Below, piece after piece: positions 1 to 8,691 of a DNA stretch of 39,400 nucleotides. Below the pieces are notes generated by a model. The model was not told where the DNA came from, ran no database searches, and was given only the letters and a program-made list of their open reading frames with translations. How positions within the stretch are numbered: position 1 is the stretch's first letter; each line of letters begins with the position of its first letter. The stretch is from Mycobacterium sp. E183 (GTDB taxonomy: Bacteria > Actinomycetota > Actinomycetes > Mycobacteriales > Mycobacteriaceae), in assembly GCF_001667735.1 (NCBI RefSeq), contig NZ_LZJN01000036.1, positions 1-39,400 on the forward strand, given 5' to 3'. Made by a program: the position numbers and the translations under genes.

Positions 1-72
1 GACACGCCCTGGCGCAAGCTGCCGGCCAAGGCGCGCAAGGCGATTCTCGAGGGCTCCGACCACCAGGTTCAC
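1..72 (+). other. uvrA: uvrA fragment, probably a chimeric contig end
   Basis: Reading from base 1 gives about 24 residues, including [19 protein letters not shown], which matches the internal region of the excision-repair ATPase UvrA just before its usual VRYRNRYGRTRSYY stretch. The match stops abruptly at about base 72, where the sequence passes into another frame encoding the end of DnaG. UvrA and DnaG are not neighbours in mycobacteria. The two appear joined through a few shared bases around 68-73. This is most simply an assembly or library chimera. The identification rests on remembered family sequence, not a search. Confidence 0.7.
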
Positions 73-73
73 C

Positions 74-385
74 GGCGGGGAGTGGATCGACGCGGTGCGC
101 CAGCGGGCCGGTTCGGACCTGACCGCGGGGCTGATCAGCGAGCTCGGAGTGGAGGCCGTCCAGGTCGACGACGAGAAGCTGCCGCGCTACATCGCCGGCG
201 TGCTGGCCCGCTTGCAGGAGGTCTGGATGGGTCGGCAGATCGCCGAGGTGAAGTCCAAGCTGCAGCGCATGTCGCCGATCGAGCAGGGCGACGAGTACCA
301 CGCGCTGTTCGGCGACCTGGTCGCGATGGAGGCCTATCGGCGCAGCCTGCTGGAACAGGCTAGCGGCGACGATCTGACGATGTGA
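74..385 (+). CDS. dnaG: DNA primase DnaG, C-terminal end (5' truncated)
   Basis: This encodes the last ~103 residues of bacterial primase, which makes RNA primers at the replication fork. What is visible is the C-terminal helical domain that binds the DnaB helicase, including [20 protein letters not shown] and the ending [10 protein letters not shown], both typical of mycobacterial DnaG. The zinc-binding and TOPRIM catalytic domains are absent because the sequence switches to a uvrA fragment upstream of about base 74. No start codon belongs here; the ATG at 95 is internal to the real protein. The stop at 383-385 lies inside the 3' end of the convergent gene on the other strand. Confidence 0.85.
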   Translation, partial: GGEWIDAVRQRAGSDLTAGLISELGVEAVQVDDEKLPRYIAGVLARLQEVWMGRQIAEVKSKLQRMSPIEQGDEYHALFGDLVAMEAYRRSLLEQASGDDLTM

Positions 386-641
386 GGGCCTCGTCGGCCG
401 CCCGTTCGTCGGCCGCCCGCTCCATGATGGCCGTTTGGTCGTCAAGCTCGGCGACGGTCACGAAGCCGGAGTCCGGGGAGATCCGGTTCGCGACCTTGCG
501 GCGGCCCCCTTCGATCATCGACTTGGCCACGGGACTGCTGGTCAGCGCGCGATAGGTGCCGACGATCTGCTCGTAGCGGCGGCGCCCGGCCTTCGAGCCC
601 AGCACGTAACCCAGCCCCAGCACCACGACATACCGGATCAA
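360..641 (-). CDS. small membrane-anchored conserved protein, Rv2342-like
   Basis: This is a 93-residue protein with a short hydrophobic N-terminus ([24 protein letters not shown]), a glycine-rich single helix of the YtxH-like kind, followed by a charged tail rich in Ala, Asp and Arg. It corresponds by position and sequence to the small gene between tRNA-Asn and dnaG in M. tuberculosis (Rv2342, from memory). The start chosen is TTG at 641, with a GGGAGG ribosome site 7 bases upstream; no ATG fits the frame there. Its 3' end overlaps the dnaG 3' end by 26 bases, tail to tail. Function is unknown. Confidence 0.75.
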   Translation of the reverse strand: MIRYVVVLGLGYVLGSKAGRRRYEQIVGTYRALTSSPVAKSMIEGGRRKVANRISPDSGFVTVAELDDQTAIMERAADERAADEALTSSDRRR

Positions 642-770
642 AAGCGTTCCTCCCGACTAGCGACCGTTCCATCCTGCCTCACCCGGCCCGGTGCGTGCGC
701 GCCCGATCCGTCCTTATGCAGTTGGGCGCGGATATGCCAGTACGCTAGAGTCGTCCCGCGATCGTGTTGA

Positions 771-843
771 TCCCCTGTAGCTCAATTGGCAGAGCGTTCG
801 GCTGTTAACCGATAGGTTCCTGGTTCGAGTCCAGGCGGGGGAG
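771..843 (+). tRNA. asnT: tRNA-Asn (GTT)
   Basis: A 73-base cloverleaf. Acceptor arm TCCCCTG (771-777) pairs with CGGGGGA (836-842), with discriminator G at 843. The anticodon loop CTGTTAA carries GTT at 804-806. The T arm is CCTGG-TTCGAGT-CCAGG. The 3' CCA is not encoded. Position beside the Rv2342-like gene and dnaG matches asnT of M. tuberculosis. In the 270 bases between this tRNA and the mez stop I see no gene; there is a short palindrome, GCGCATGCGC, near 1076-1085. Confidence 0.96.
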
Positions 844-1113
844 CAAGGCTCCGACTCAGTGTCCGGCGCTCTGGCCGCCGTCTCTCCGGTGCAAGGGCCT
901 CCGGCTCCGAACTCCTCAACCAAGGCGCCAAAGGCCACCATCCGCCCGGGCGTCAGTTGGCCACGGCAGCGTCCGCGACAAGCGGTGACCGGTTCTCCCA
1001 CCTTTCAGCGTCGAGCCTGTAAATCTGCAGCCAAAGCGCGAGTGCGGGCCTGCAGGGTTACAGCCTCGGCGAGCGGCGCGCATGCGCTGCGAGGCGTCTC
1101 ATCGGAAAGCCGC

Positions 1114-2760
1114 TCACTCGTACGCCGGGGTCCATACCGCGTCGAGGACGGCCTGCCGCGGGTCGGCGTGCGTCCGCGTCGCCACCTGGTCGTCGACCGC
1201 GGCGTGATAGACGGCCTCGGCGACCGCCGTCGAGATGGCGCGCAAGTCCTTGACGTCCGGCAGCAACGAGTCCCCGCGAGCCGACGGACTTGCCTGTCGC
1301 ACAACGGCTTTCGCTGCGGCCTGCAGCATTCCCTTGGTGAGCAGCCGGGCCCCCGCCACGATGATGCCCAGCCCGATTCCGGGGAACACCAGCACGTTGT
1401 TGGCCTGCCCGATCGTGTAGGTGGTGCCGTCGTATTCGATCGGTGCGACGGGGGTGCCGGTGGTGATCAGCGCCTTGCCGTCGGACCACTGCAGCACGTC
1501 GGCCGGCATGGCTTCCATTCGCGAGGTCGGGTTGGACAGCGGGAAGATCATCGGGCGCTCGCACGACGCGGTCATGGCCTGTACGACCTTCTCGGTGAAG
1601 GCGCCGAAAACGGTCGAGGAGCCCAGCAGGATCGTGGGGGAGGCGAGCTTGATGGCTTCCACCAAGCCGACCCGGTTCCCGGGAGTCACACCGAGCTGGG
1701 CACGGTTCTTCGCATAGGGCACTTGGAAATCCCGCAGATCGTCCATGTCGTCGAACAGCAGGCCCTGCCTGTCGATGGGCCAGATCTGTGCCGTCGCCTG
1801 TTCGAGGGTGGCGCCGTCGGACACCATGGCGTCACGGATCTGATCGGCCACCCCGATCCCGGCGGTTCCGGCCCCGAAGACGATGACCCGCTGGTCGCGC
1901 ATCGGCACACCCGTGAGATGGCAGCCGCCGTACACGGCCGCCACGACCACCGCGCCGGTTCCCTGGATGTCGTCGTTGAACACGCAGTACTTCTCGCCGT
2001 AGTCGCGCAGGATCCGTCGCGCGTTCAACGGCCCGAAGTCCTCGAAATGCAGGATGGCCTTGGGGAACAGCCGGTGTGCGACCTCGATGTAGCGGTTGAC
2101 GAACTCGTCGTACTCCTCGCCGCGGGCTCGCGCGTGCCGATTGCCCAAATAGAACGGATCCTGCAGCAGCTGCTCGTTATTGGTGCCGACGTCGAGGGAG
2201 ACCGCGATGCAGCGGCGCGGGTCGATGCCGCCGCCGGCGGTGTACAGCGCCAACTTGCCCACCGCGATCTGGATGCCGCCCACCCCCCAGTCGCCGATGC
2301 CCAGGATGGCTTCGGCGTCCGTGCACACGATCAGGTCCACGTCGTCGGGCTCCAGCCCGAAGGTTTCGAACGCCGCCTCGATGTCGTCGGGCTCGTCGAT
2401 GCTCAGAAAGAGCCCGCGCTGTCCGCGGTACTCGTCGGAAAACCGTTGAATGGCCTCTCCGACCGTGGGTGTGTAGACCACCGGCATCAGCTCGGGCAGG
2501 TGGTCTTCCAGCACCTTGTAGTAGAGCAGCTCGTGGCGGTAGTGCAACTGCTCCAGTAACAGGTTGCGGCCCAGATCTGTTGCCAGGCTTTGCAATTGAT
2601 GCCAGACCCGGTCGGCCTGCTCGTCGAGCGTCAGCACCGCCGACGGAAGCCGTCCGGTCAGCCCGAGCTGCCGCCGCTGCTCGTGCGTGAAGCCGACTCC
2701 CCGGTTGAGGCTCGGCGCGGCGAGTGCCGGCGGGATCCGCGGTGCGTGTGCGTCGTACAT
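1114..2760 (-). CDS. mez: NAD(P)-dependent malic enzyme
   Basis: A 548-residue cytosolic enzyme that decarboxylates malate oxidatively to pyruvate and CO2, producing reduced nicotinamide cofactor. The length equals that of M. tuberculosis Mez. Visible signatures are VYTPTVGEA near residue 94 (catalytic Tyr region), FNDDIQGTGAV near 261 (metal and substrate Asp residues) and the dinucleotide fold FGAGTAGIG near 295. The ATG start has a GGAAG-type ribosome site about 10 bases upstream. It lies 98 bases downstream of the flavin monooxygenase operon on the same strand and may have its own promoter. It contains five Cys and many Met, unlike the sulfur-poor monooxygenases beside it. Confidence 0.95.
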   Translation of the reverse strand: MYDAHAPRIPPALAAPSLNRGVGFTHEQRRQLGLTGRLPSAVLTLDEQADRVWHQLQSLATDLGRNLLLEQLHYRHELLYYKVLEDHLPELMPVVYTPTVGEAIQRFSDEYRGQRGLFLSIDEPDDIEAAFETFGLEPDDVDLIVCTDAEAILGIGDWGVGGIQIAVGKLALYTAGGGIDPRRCIAVSLDVGTNNEQLLQDPFYLGNRHARARGEEYDEFVNRYIEVAHRLFPKAILHFEDFGPLNARRILRDYGEKYCVFNDDIQGTGAVVVAAVYGGCHLTGVPMRDQRVIVFGAGTAGIGVADQIRDAMVSDGATLEQATAQIWPIDRQGLLFDDMDDLRDFQVPYAKNRAQLGVTPGNRVGLVEAIKLASPTILLGSSTVFGAFTEKVVQAMTASCERPMIFPLSNPTSRMEAMPADVLQWSDGKALITTGTPVAPIEYDGTTYTIGQANNVLVFPGIGLGIIVAGARLLTKGMLQAAAKAVVRQASPSARGDSLLPDVKDLRAISTAVAEAVYHAAVDDQVATRTHADPRQAVLDAVWTPAYE

Positions 2761-2858
2761 CGCAATCTCACTTCCGGTGACTCGGCCCTGTAGGGCAACC
2801 GTAGCGTCGATCGCGGTGAACGCATCTTGAAGAGCGTTTGAAGCGCCGGCAGGGGCCG

Positions 2859-4244
2859 TCAGCCGCCCACCGCGACGCCCACGCGGCCAGTCGACCAGCC
2901 CGGCACCGGCGGCAGGCCCAGATGTTCGCGCAGCGTTGCGCCACGATATGCGGCGCGGAAGCTACCGCGTTCCTGCAACAGCGGTACCACTTTGTCGACG
3001 AACTCGTCGAGGCCGCGTGGCGTCAGATGGGGCACCAGGATGAAGCCGTCGCAGGCGTCCAACTGCACATGGCGATCGATCTCGTCGGCAACCTGCGCCG
3101 GTGTCCCGACGAACTGCTGGCGACTCGTCACCTCGATGATCAGTTGCCGGATCGACAAGTTCTCGGCCTGCGCGCGGGCCCGCCACGTCGCCGCGACGGT
3201 CTTCGGGTCGCCGTGGCGGACGCGTCCCCGGGTGATGTCGGGATTCTCGACGGGGTCGACGTCGGGCAGCGGCCCGTCGGGATCGTAGGCGGAGAGATCG
3301 ATTCCCCAGACCTGCTCGAGGAAGGCGATCGCCGTCGGGCCGCTGACCTGCTGCTCACGGATGTGACGCGCGTGATCCTCCGCCTCCTCCGGGGTGTCAC
3401 CCAGCGCGAACGTCGCGCCGGGCAGGACCTTCAGCTGGTCGGGGGCCCGCCCGTAGGCGACGGCGCGGTTCTTGACGTCGGCGTAGTAGCGCTGACCCGC
3501 CTCCAGCGATCCGTGCAGCGTGAATAGCGCATCGGCGTGCCGGGCGCCGAAGTCTCGGCCATCGCTGGAGTCACCGGCCTGCAGCAACACCGGATGGCCC
3601 TGCGGGCCGGCGGGGAGAGAGGCCACGCCGCGGACGTCGAACTGGGCACCGTGGTGTTCGACGATGTGGATCCGGGCGGGGTCGGCGTAGATGCCGGCAT
3701 CGACGTCGGTAACCACCGCATCAGGCGCCCAACCGTCCCAGAACCGCCGGGCGACGGTGATGAATTCCTCGGCCCGTTTGTACCGGTCGGCGTGGTCGAG
3801 GAACCCGCCGCGGCGGAAGTTCTCCCCGGTGAACGCGTCGGACGAGGTGACCATGTTCCACGCCGCGCGGCCGTCGGAGAGGTGATCCAAGGTCGCGAAT
3901 TGCCTTGCCACCTCGTAAGGTTCGTTGAAGGTGGTGTTGATGGTGCCGGCCAGGCCGAGCCGATCGGTGACGGCGGCGAGTGCGGCGAGCACCGTGAAGG
4001 TGTCGGGCCTGCCCACTACGTCGAGGTCGTGGATCTTGCCGCGGTGTTCGCGCAGCCGCAGCCCCTCGGCCAGGAAGAAGAAGTCGAACAGACCGCGCTC
4101 GGCGGTTCGGGCCAGGTGCACGAAAGATTCGAACGCGATCTGGCTGCCGGCGTCCGGATCGGACCACACGGTGGTGTTGTTCACCCCGGGAAAATGCGCG
4201 CCGAGAATTATCTGCTTGCGGCGCTTGATCGTTCGCGCGCTCAT
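2859..4244 (-). CDS. LLM-class flavin monooxygenase, NtaA/SnaA/DmoA type
   Basis: A 461-residue luciferase-like TIM-barrel monooxygenase of the group containing NtaA, SnaA, DszA and dimethylsulfide monooxygenase DmoA. These use reduced FMN supplied by a separate reductase. Family features include LGAHFPG near the N-terminus, ERGLFDFFFLAEG, the substrate/flavin region HLSDGRAAWNMVTS and GHPVLLQAGDSSDGRDFGA. The start is ATG 4244, which overlaps the previous stop in an ATGA; an upstream in-frame ATG at 4259 would overlap more. It is the third gene of a three-gene coupled operon. It has one Cys and two Met in 461 residues. Substrate unknown; an organosulfur compound is inferred from context. Confidence 0.85.
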   Translation of the reverse strand: MSARTIKRRKQIILGAHFPGVNNTTVWSDPDAGSQIAFESFVHLARTAERGLFDFFFLAEGLRLREHRGKIHDLDVVGRPDTFTVLAALAAVTDRLGLAGTINTTFNEPYEVARQFATLDHLSDGRAAWNMVTSSDAFTGENFRRGGFLDHADRYKRAEEFITVARRFWDGWAPDAVVTDVDAGIYADPARIHIVEHHGAQFDVRGVASLPAGPQGHPVLLQAGDSSDGRDFGARHADALFTLHGSLEAGQRYYADVKNRAVAYGRAPDQLKVLPGATFALGDTPEEAEDHARHIREQQVSGPTAIAFLEQVWGIDLSAYDPDGPLPDVDPVENPDITRGRVRHGDPKTVAATWRARAQAENLSIRQLIIEVTSRQQFVGTPAQVADEIDRHVQLDACDGFILVPHLTPRGLDEFVDKVVPLLQERGSFRAAYRGATLREHLGLPPVPGWSTGRVGVAVGG

Positions 4245-5362
4245 CCGGTCAGCCCCCATCGTTTGGCGATCAGCTCGTGCGAGCGCAGTCGATCGGTGTG
4301 CCGGTGCGTCACGGATGTGATCACGAGTTCGTCGGCCCCGCTCACCCGGCGCAGCAGTTCCAGCCGATCGGCGACCTCGTCGGGATTACCGACGAATTGC
4401 GTTGCGGTGCGGTCGGCCACCAGCTCGAGTTCGTCGTCGGTGAGGGGTTCGCAGAGGTCGGGATCGGGGTAGGGGATCGCGCCCTGCCCGCTACGGATGG
4501 AGTGGACCCAGCGGCCGTAGCCGGCCGCCAGGTGCCGCGCGGTGGCGCTGTCCTCGGCGACGACGACATCGGCGGAGACCACCACGTAGGGCCTGTCCAG
4601 CCGGGCGGACGGCCGGAAGGCGTCGCGGTAGGCGGCGATCGCGTCAAGGGCGGTGCCCGGCGTGATGTGGTAGCTCGCGACGAACGGCAGCCCGCGGGCA
4701 CCGGCGACATCCGCGCTCTGGCCGCGGGTGCTGCCGAATATCCAGGGTGTCAGCTGCGCGCGTTCGCCTGGGACGGCGTGCAATTCGTGACCGTCGACGC
4801 TGTAGGTGCCGTCGAGCAGCGCTTCGATGGCGTCGATCTGCTCACCGAAGTCGGCGGGTTGCGCGCACGGCTGGGCGAGCACCGAGGCCTGGGCCCGCAT
4901 CCGGTCGCTCTTCATCAGCGCCGTGGGGTCGAACGGCGCGGGGATGACGATGCCCTCGACGTCGGTCCACGGCCGAGGCGCCGACGGGGACGCCGCCGGC
5001 GGCGACGCGGCGGCCTCCGTGCGTCGCTGCCCGGATCGGCCCAGGCCCATGTCGATGCGATCCGGGTACAGCGCATCGAGAATGCCGAAGCTCTCCACGA
5101 CCGCGATCGGTGTCGTGTGGCCGATCTGCACCGCGGCCGAGCCGACGCGGATGTGGTCGGTGGCCGCGGCGATCTGGCCGATCAGCACCGCCGGCGACGA
5201 GCTGGCCACCGCGACGAAGTGGTGTTCGGCGAGCCAGTAGCGCTTGTAGCCCCATCGTTCGGCGTGCTGGGCGAGGTCGATGGTGTTGCGCAGCGCCGTC
5301 GCGGGGTCGCACCCGGCGGTGATCGGGGACAGGTCGAGGATCGACAGCGGGGTCACAGTCAC
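4241..5362 (-). CDS. LLM-class flavin-dependent oxidoreductase, MsnO8-like subgroup
   Basis: A 373-residue luciferase-like oxidoreductase. The N-terminus (LSILDLSPITAG), HAERWGYKRYWLAEHHF and the ALYPDRIDMGLGRSGQ region are typical of the compact single-domain LLM proteins annotated MsnO8 or alkanal monooxygenase-like, distinct from its two NtaA-type neighbours. It overlaps both neighbours by four bases (ATGA at 5359-5362 and 4241-4244), so the three genes are translationally coupled. It has three Cys and four Met. Role unknown. Co-expression with two NtaA/DmoA-type enzymes suggests steps of one degradative pathway or parallel use of several substrates. No transporter or flavin reductase is seen nearby. 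Confidence 0.82.
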   Translation of the reverse strand: MTVTPLSILDLSPITAGCDPATALRNTIDLAQHAERWGYKRYWLAEHHFVAVASSSPAVLIGQIAAATDHIRVGSAAVQIGHTTPIAVVESFGILDALYPDRIDMGLGRSGQRRTEAAASPPAASPSAPRPWTDVEGIVIPAPFDPTALMKSDRMRAQASVLAQPCAQPADFGEQIDAIEALLDGTYSVDGHELHAVPGERAQLTPWIFGSTRGQSADVAGARGLPFVASYHITPGTALDAIAAYRDAFRPSARLDRPYVVVSADVVVAEDSATARHLAAGYGRWVHSIRSGQGAIPYPDPDLCEPLTDDELELVADRTATQFVGNPDEVADRLELLRRVSGADELVITSVTHRHTDRLRSHELIAKRWGLTG

Positions 5363-6480
5363 GGCGCCACCGCCGCGTAGCGGTTGGGTGCGGGAGCCAA
5401 TTCGAGGCGTTCGCGCAGTGTTTCGCCGTCGCGGTAGGCGGTGCGGAACACTCCGGCACGCTGGAGCAGCGGCACCAGCTCATCGACGATCGCGGGCAGG
5501 TCGATCGCGTTGACCGCGGGCCGCAGTCGCACCCCGTCGACGCCGGCGTCCCGCCAGCGCAGGAGCAGATCGGCCAAATCGCTTGCGCTGCCAGCGAACA
5601 CGTGCGCGTCGGAGGAGATGGCGGCGGGGGGCGTCAATGGGTCTTCCCCCAGCGAGACGACGAGATCGGCGTACACCTTCAGCGCACGCCCCGCCGAGCG
5701 CTCCGCTTGGGCGACCTCGTGCAAGATCGAGCGCAGCGAGTCGTCGTCGTGCGGGGTGATCAGCACGACGTCGGAGCCTGCGGCGGCGAAATCGTAGGCG
5801 CGCGACGCGTGCGCCAGCGCCAGCACCACCGGCTGGCCCTGCGGCGGCCGCGGGGTGATGGACGGGCCTTTGACGGAGAAGTATTTGCCGGCGAAGTCGA
5901 TGTAGTGCAGCTTGTCGCGGTCGATGTAACGCCCGGTGGCCACGTCACGGATGACGGCATCGTCTTCCCAGCTGTCCCAGAGCCGCCGCGCCACCTCCAG
6001 GGCGTCGGCGGCCTCGTCGAACAGCTCGTCGGTGCCGGTTCGGGTGCCCCGCCCGACCAACGCGGCCTCGTGCGCGGTGGCGCTCACCCGCACCTGCCAG
6101 CCCGCCCGGCCGTGCGAGATGTGGTCCAGCGTCGCAATGGCTTTGGACACGTGAAACGGTTCGGTGTGGGTGACGGTCGCGACGGGCACCAAACCGATAT
6201 GGGTGGTGACCGGCGCGATGCGCGCGGCGACCAGGACGGCATCCGCGCGGCCCGCCAACCGGCGGGGCGATATCTCGGGCCGCCGCCCCGGCTGAACATC
6301 GAAGGAGTCGTCGATGGTCAGGAAATCGAGCAGGCCCCGCTCCGCGACCTCGGCCAAGGCTGCCCAGTAGCGACCGCTGAGGTGTCCGCCGCGGGTGGCG
6401 TTGTGCGCGAAGGCGGACCGCCACGCGTGTGGGTGCCAGCCGTAGCCGTCCAGCGCAACGGCCAGATGTAGCTCGGTCAT
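5359..6480 (-). CDS. LLM-class flavin monooxygenase, NtaA/DmoA type, first gene of operon
   Basis: A 373-residue luciferase-like monooxygenase related to the third gene of the operon but shorter. ERGLLDFLTIDDSF, TLDHISHGRAGWQV and GQPVVLALAHASRAYDFAA follow the NtaA/DmoA pattern. The ATG at 6480 has a GGAAGG ribosome site. The protein contains no cysteine and no methionine beyond the start, a strong sign of selection against sulfur in its composition. It lies 153 bases downstream of the thioredoxin gene on the same strand. I see no clear promoter or strong terminator in that gap; a 5-bp hairpin (6633-6646) overlaps the thioredoxin stop. Read-through from the cysK operon is possible. Confidence 0.84.
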   Translation of the reverse strand: MTELHLAVALDGYGWHPHAWRSAFAHNATRGGHLSGRYWAALAEVAERGLLDFLTIDDSFDVQPGRRPEISPRRLAGRADAVLVAARIAPVTTHIGLVPVATVTHTEPFHVSKAIATLDHISHGRAGWQVRVSATAHEAALVGRGTRTGTDELFDEAADALEVARRLWDSWEDDAVIRDVATGRYIDRDKLHYIDFAGKYFSVKGPSITPRPPQGQPVVLALAHASRAYDFAAAGSDVVLITPHDDDSLRSILHEVAQAERSAGRALKVYADLVVSLGEDPLTPPAAISSDAHVFAGSASDLADLLLRWRDAGVDGVRLRPAVNAIDLPAIVDELVPLLQRAGVFRTAYRDGETLRERLELAPAPNRYAAVAP

Positions 6481-6633
6481 GGCACGCCTTCCGATTCGTT
6501 ACTAACCCACTCTGCAACGCTCGGGGCGACAACGCATTCCATGCCCGCATTAAGTTCACCGTGAGTAATACTTCGCCGAGCTCACACCCGATGCACGTGC
6601 GGAAAGGCGTTCGACGACTTGATGATTCGAGGG

Positions 6634-7053
6634 CTAGGCGACTAGCGGCTGCAACACGGCCCGTAGGTCGCCCGCCTTCGGCACCCCGGCGCTCCGGTAG
6701 CGCTGACGACCCTCGGCGTCGAAGATCAATGTGGTCGGCAGCGACAACACCGACAGCCGCTTGGCGGCGGCGGGATTGGCGTCGATATCGATCTCCACGT
6801 GCGACACGTCAGGAAGATCGGCACAGACTTGGTCGACCACGCGGCGCACTGACGCGCATGGGCCACACCACACGGCGCTGAAGTGCACCACCGTCGGGCC
6901 CGTTTGTGCCAAGCCCAGGTCGGACGTGTCCGGCGGGGAATCGGGGCTGACTTCGCGCAGCACCCCGGAGCGCCGATTGAACATCGCGCCCGCCACGCTG
7001 GCGACACCCAGCGCCGCGACCAGCGCCGTCCCCGCGATGACGAGAGTGCTCAC
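6634..7053 (-). CDS. membrane-tethered thioredoxin-like protein
   Basis: A 139-residue protein with one N-terminal membrane helix (residues ~4-24), a short linker and a thioredoxin fold whose active site is WCGPC (Cys63 and Cys66). The cis-Pro loop is LSLPTTLIFD. It probably reduces disulfides or persulfides at the membrane; which side it faces cannot be told. The start chosen is GTG 7053, 7 bases after the cysE stop, with GAGGA as ribosome site; a longer form from 7116 would overlap cysE heavily. It is the last gene of the TQXA-cysK-cysE group, which suggests a redox role in cysteine supply. Confidence 0.8.
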   Translation of the reverse strand: MSTLVIAGTALVAALGVASVAGAMFNRRSGVLREVSPDSPPDTSDLGLAQTGPTVVHFSAVWCGPCASVRRVVDQVCADLPDVSHVEIDIDANPAAAKRLSVLSLPTTLIFDAEGRQRYRSAGVPKAGDLRAVLQPLVA

Positions 7054-7060
7054 GTGGTCC

Positions 7061-7747
7061 TCAGATGGAGAAGTCTTCGCCGTGCCATACGCCGGCTTCC
7101 GGCGGCCTGATGACACGCTCGGACTGTTGTTGTCCGTCGTTGGCTGCCTCCAGCTTGGCTACCCGGGTGAGGAGCGACTGGAGACTGACGCCCACGAGGT
7201 CGGGCATCATCGAGTCGTCCGGGCTGCTTCGCCCGTGGCGGCTGATGACCTGTCCGGGTACCCCGGTGACCACGGCGCTCGACGGAACCTCTTTGACGAC
7301 GACGGCGTTGGCGCCGATCCGGCTGTCGTCGCCGATCTTGATCGCGCCGAGCACCTTGGCGCCGGCGCCGATGATCACCCTGTCGCCGATGGTCGGGTGG
7401 CGCTTGCCGGTGTCCCGTCCGCTGCCGCCGAGGGTGACGCCGTGGTAGATGGTCACGTCCTCGCCCACCTCGGCAGTCTCGCCGATCACCACGCCGGTCG
7501 CGTGGTCGATGAACAACCCGGAGCCAAGGACCGCGCCCGGGTGGATCTCGACTCCGGTGAGAATGCGGACGACCTCCGCAAACGTCCGCGCGGCGAGCCT
7601 GGCGCCGCGATTCCACAGCCAGTGGTTGATCCGGTGCCCCCAGATCGCGTGCACGCCCGGATAGGCGAAGATCACCTGCAGCGTGGTCGGCCGGGCCGGG
7701 TCGCGCTCCCTGGCGGCCCGGATGTCACGTCGAATGTCCGCGAACAT
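7061..7747 (-). CDS. cysE: serine O-acetyltransferase CysE
   Basis: A 228-residue enzyme that acetylates L-serine from acetyl-CoA to O-acetylserine, the first committed step of cysteine synthesis. The left-handed beta-helix hexapeptide repeats run through the middle (for example [21 protein letters not shown], with the catalytic His in DHATG). This is the short bacterial form without the long N-terminal helical domain. The C-terminus is DFSI; a terminal isoleucine is what inserts into the CysK active site in cysteine synthase complexes. It starts two bases after the cysK stop, so the two are co-translated, as in M. tuberculosis cysK1-cysE. Confidence 0.95.
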   Translation of the reverse strand: MFADIRRDIRAARERDPARPTTLQVIFAYPGVHAIWGHRINHWLWNRGARLAARTFAEVVRILTGVEIHPGAVLGSGLFIDHATGVVIGETAEVGEDVTIYHGVTLGGSGRDTGKRHPTIGDRVIIGAGAKVLGAIKIGDDSRIGANAVVVKEVPSSAVVTGVPGQVISRHGRSSPDDSMMPDLVGVSLQSLLTRVAKLEAANDGQQQSERVIRPPEAGVWHGEDFSI

Positions 7748-7749
7748 GG

Positions 7750-8682
7750 CTAATCCGCCAGGTCGGCGAAGAGCGGGGTGCTCAGATACCGCTCGCCGAA
7801 GCTCGGCAGCACCACCACGACCAGCTTGCCGGCGTTCTCCGGACGGCGGGCGACCTGCAGCGCCGCGACCACGGCCGCGCCCGATGAGATGCCGACCAGC
7901 AGTCCCTCCTCCCGGGCCAACCGACGTGCCATGTCCAGCGATTCTTCGTTGCCGACCTTGATGACCTCGTCCACCAGGTCCATCTCGAGTACCGGTGGGA
8001 CGAATCCGGCACCGATGCCCTGAATCGGGTGCGGCCCCTTCTGGCCACCGGAGAGGACCGGTGACGCGGCGGGCTCCACGGCCACGAATTTCGCCGACGC
8101 CTTGCGCTCCTTGATGACCTGAGCGACGCCGGTGAGCGTGCCCCCGGTGCCCACCCCGGCAACGAAGAAGTCGATCTTGCCGTCGGTGTCTCGCCAGACC
8201 TCCTCAGCGGTGGTCTTGCGGTGGATCGCGGGGTTCGCGGGGTTCTCGAACTGTTGCGGGATGAAATACCGTTGGTCGTTCTTGGCCAGCTCTTCGGCTT
8301 TGGCGATGGCTCCGGCCATGCCTTCGGCGCCGGGCGTCAGCACGATCTCTGCGCCGAAGGCCCGCAACAACATTCGGCGTTCGGTGCTCATCGTGTCCGG
8401 CATCGTCAGCACGCACCGGTAGCCGCGCGCCGCGCACACCATCGCGAGGGCGATGCCGGTGTTTCCGCTCGTCGGCTCCAGGATGATCGTGTCGGGCTTG
8501 ATCAGCCCCGCCTGCTCGGCCGCATCCAGCATGGCGACACCGATGCGGTCCTTGACGCTGTTCGCGGGGTTGAAGAATTCCAGCTTGGCGACGACGTCGG
8601 CGACCGCCCCTTCGGTGACCCGGTTCAGCCGGACCAGCGGCGTGTTCCCGATCAGTTGTGTGACGTTATCTGCGATGCTCAT
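7750..8682 (-). CDS. cysK: cysteine synthase (O-acetylserine sulfhydrylase) CysK
   Basis: A 310-residue PLP enzyme that converts O-acetylserine and sulfide to cysteine. The PLP lysine is Lys44 in NSVKDR, and the substrate loop TSGNTG lies at 71-76. The phosphate-binding glycine-rich loop is [10 protein letters not shown]. Length and sequence fit mycobacterial CysK1. The ATG at 8682 follows the TQXA-gene stop by nine bases, and that TGA is part of the GAGGAAG ribosome site, so translation of the two is tightly linked. Expression is probably set by the polycysteine leader ahead of the TQXA gene. Confidence 0.96.
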   Translation of the reverse strand: MSIADNVTQLIGNTPLVRLNRVTEGAVADVVAKLEFFNPANSVKDRIGVAMLDAAEQAGLIKPDTIILEPTSGNTGIALAMVCAARGYRCVLTMPDTMSTERRMLLRAFGAEIVLTPGAEGMAGAIAKAEELAKNDQRYFIPQQFENPANPAIHRKTTAEEVWRDTDGKIDFFVAGVGTGGTLTGVAQVIKERKASAKFVAVEPAASPVLSGGQKGPHPIQGIGAGFVPPVLEMDLVDEVIKVGNEESLDMARRLAREEGLLVGISSGAAVVAALQVARRPENAGKLVVVVLPSFGERYLSTPLFADLAD

Positions 8683-8691
8683 CTGTCTTCC

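Noticed and set aside
1076..1085. GCGCATGCGC palindrome downstream of mez, considered as a terminator
   Set aside because: A 10-bp perfect palindrome with no loop or U-run is not a convincing terminator.
859..2559. 566-codon open frame on the plus strand across mez
   Set aside because: It is antisense to mez, has no family motifs and no ribosome site; long antisense frames are expected in high-GC DNA.
6481..6550. Short frame beginning MECVVAPSV that ends in an ATGA overlap with the first flavin monooxygenase
   Set aside because: No ribosome site or leaderless -10, and no run of Cys or other regulatory codons; probably chance.
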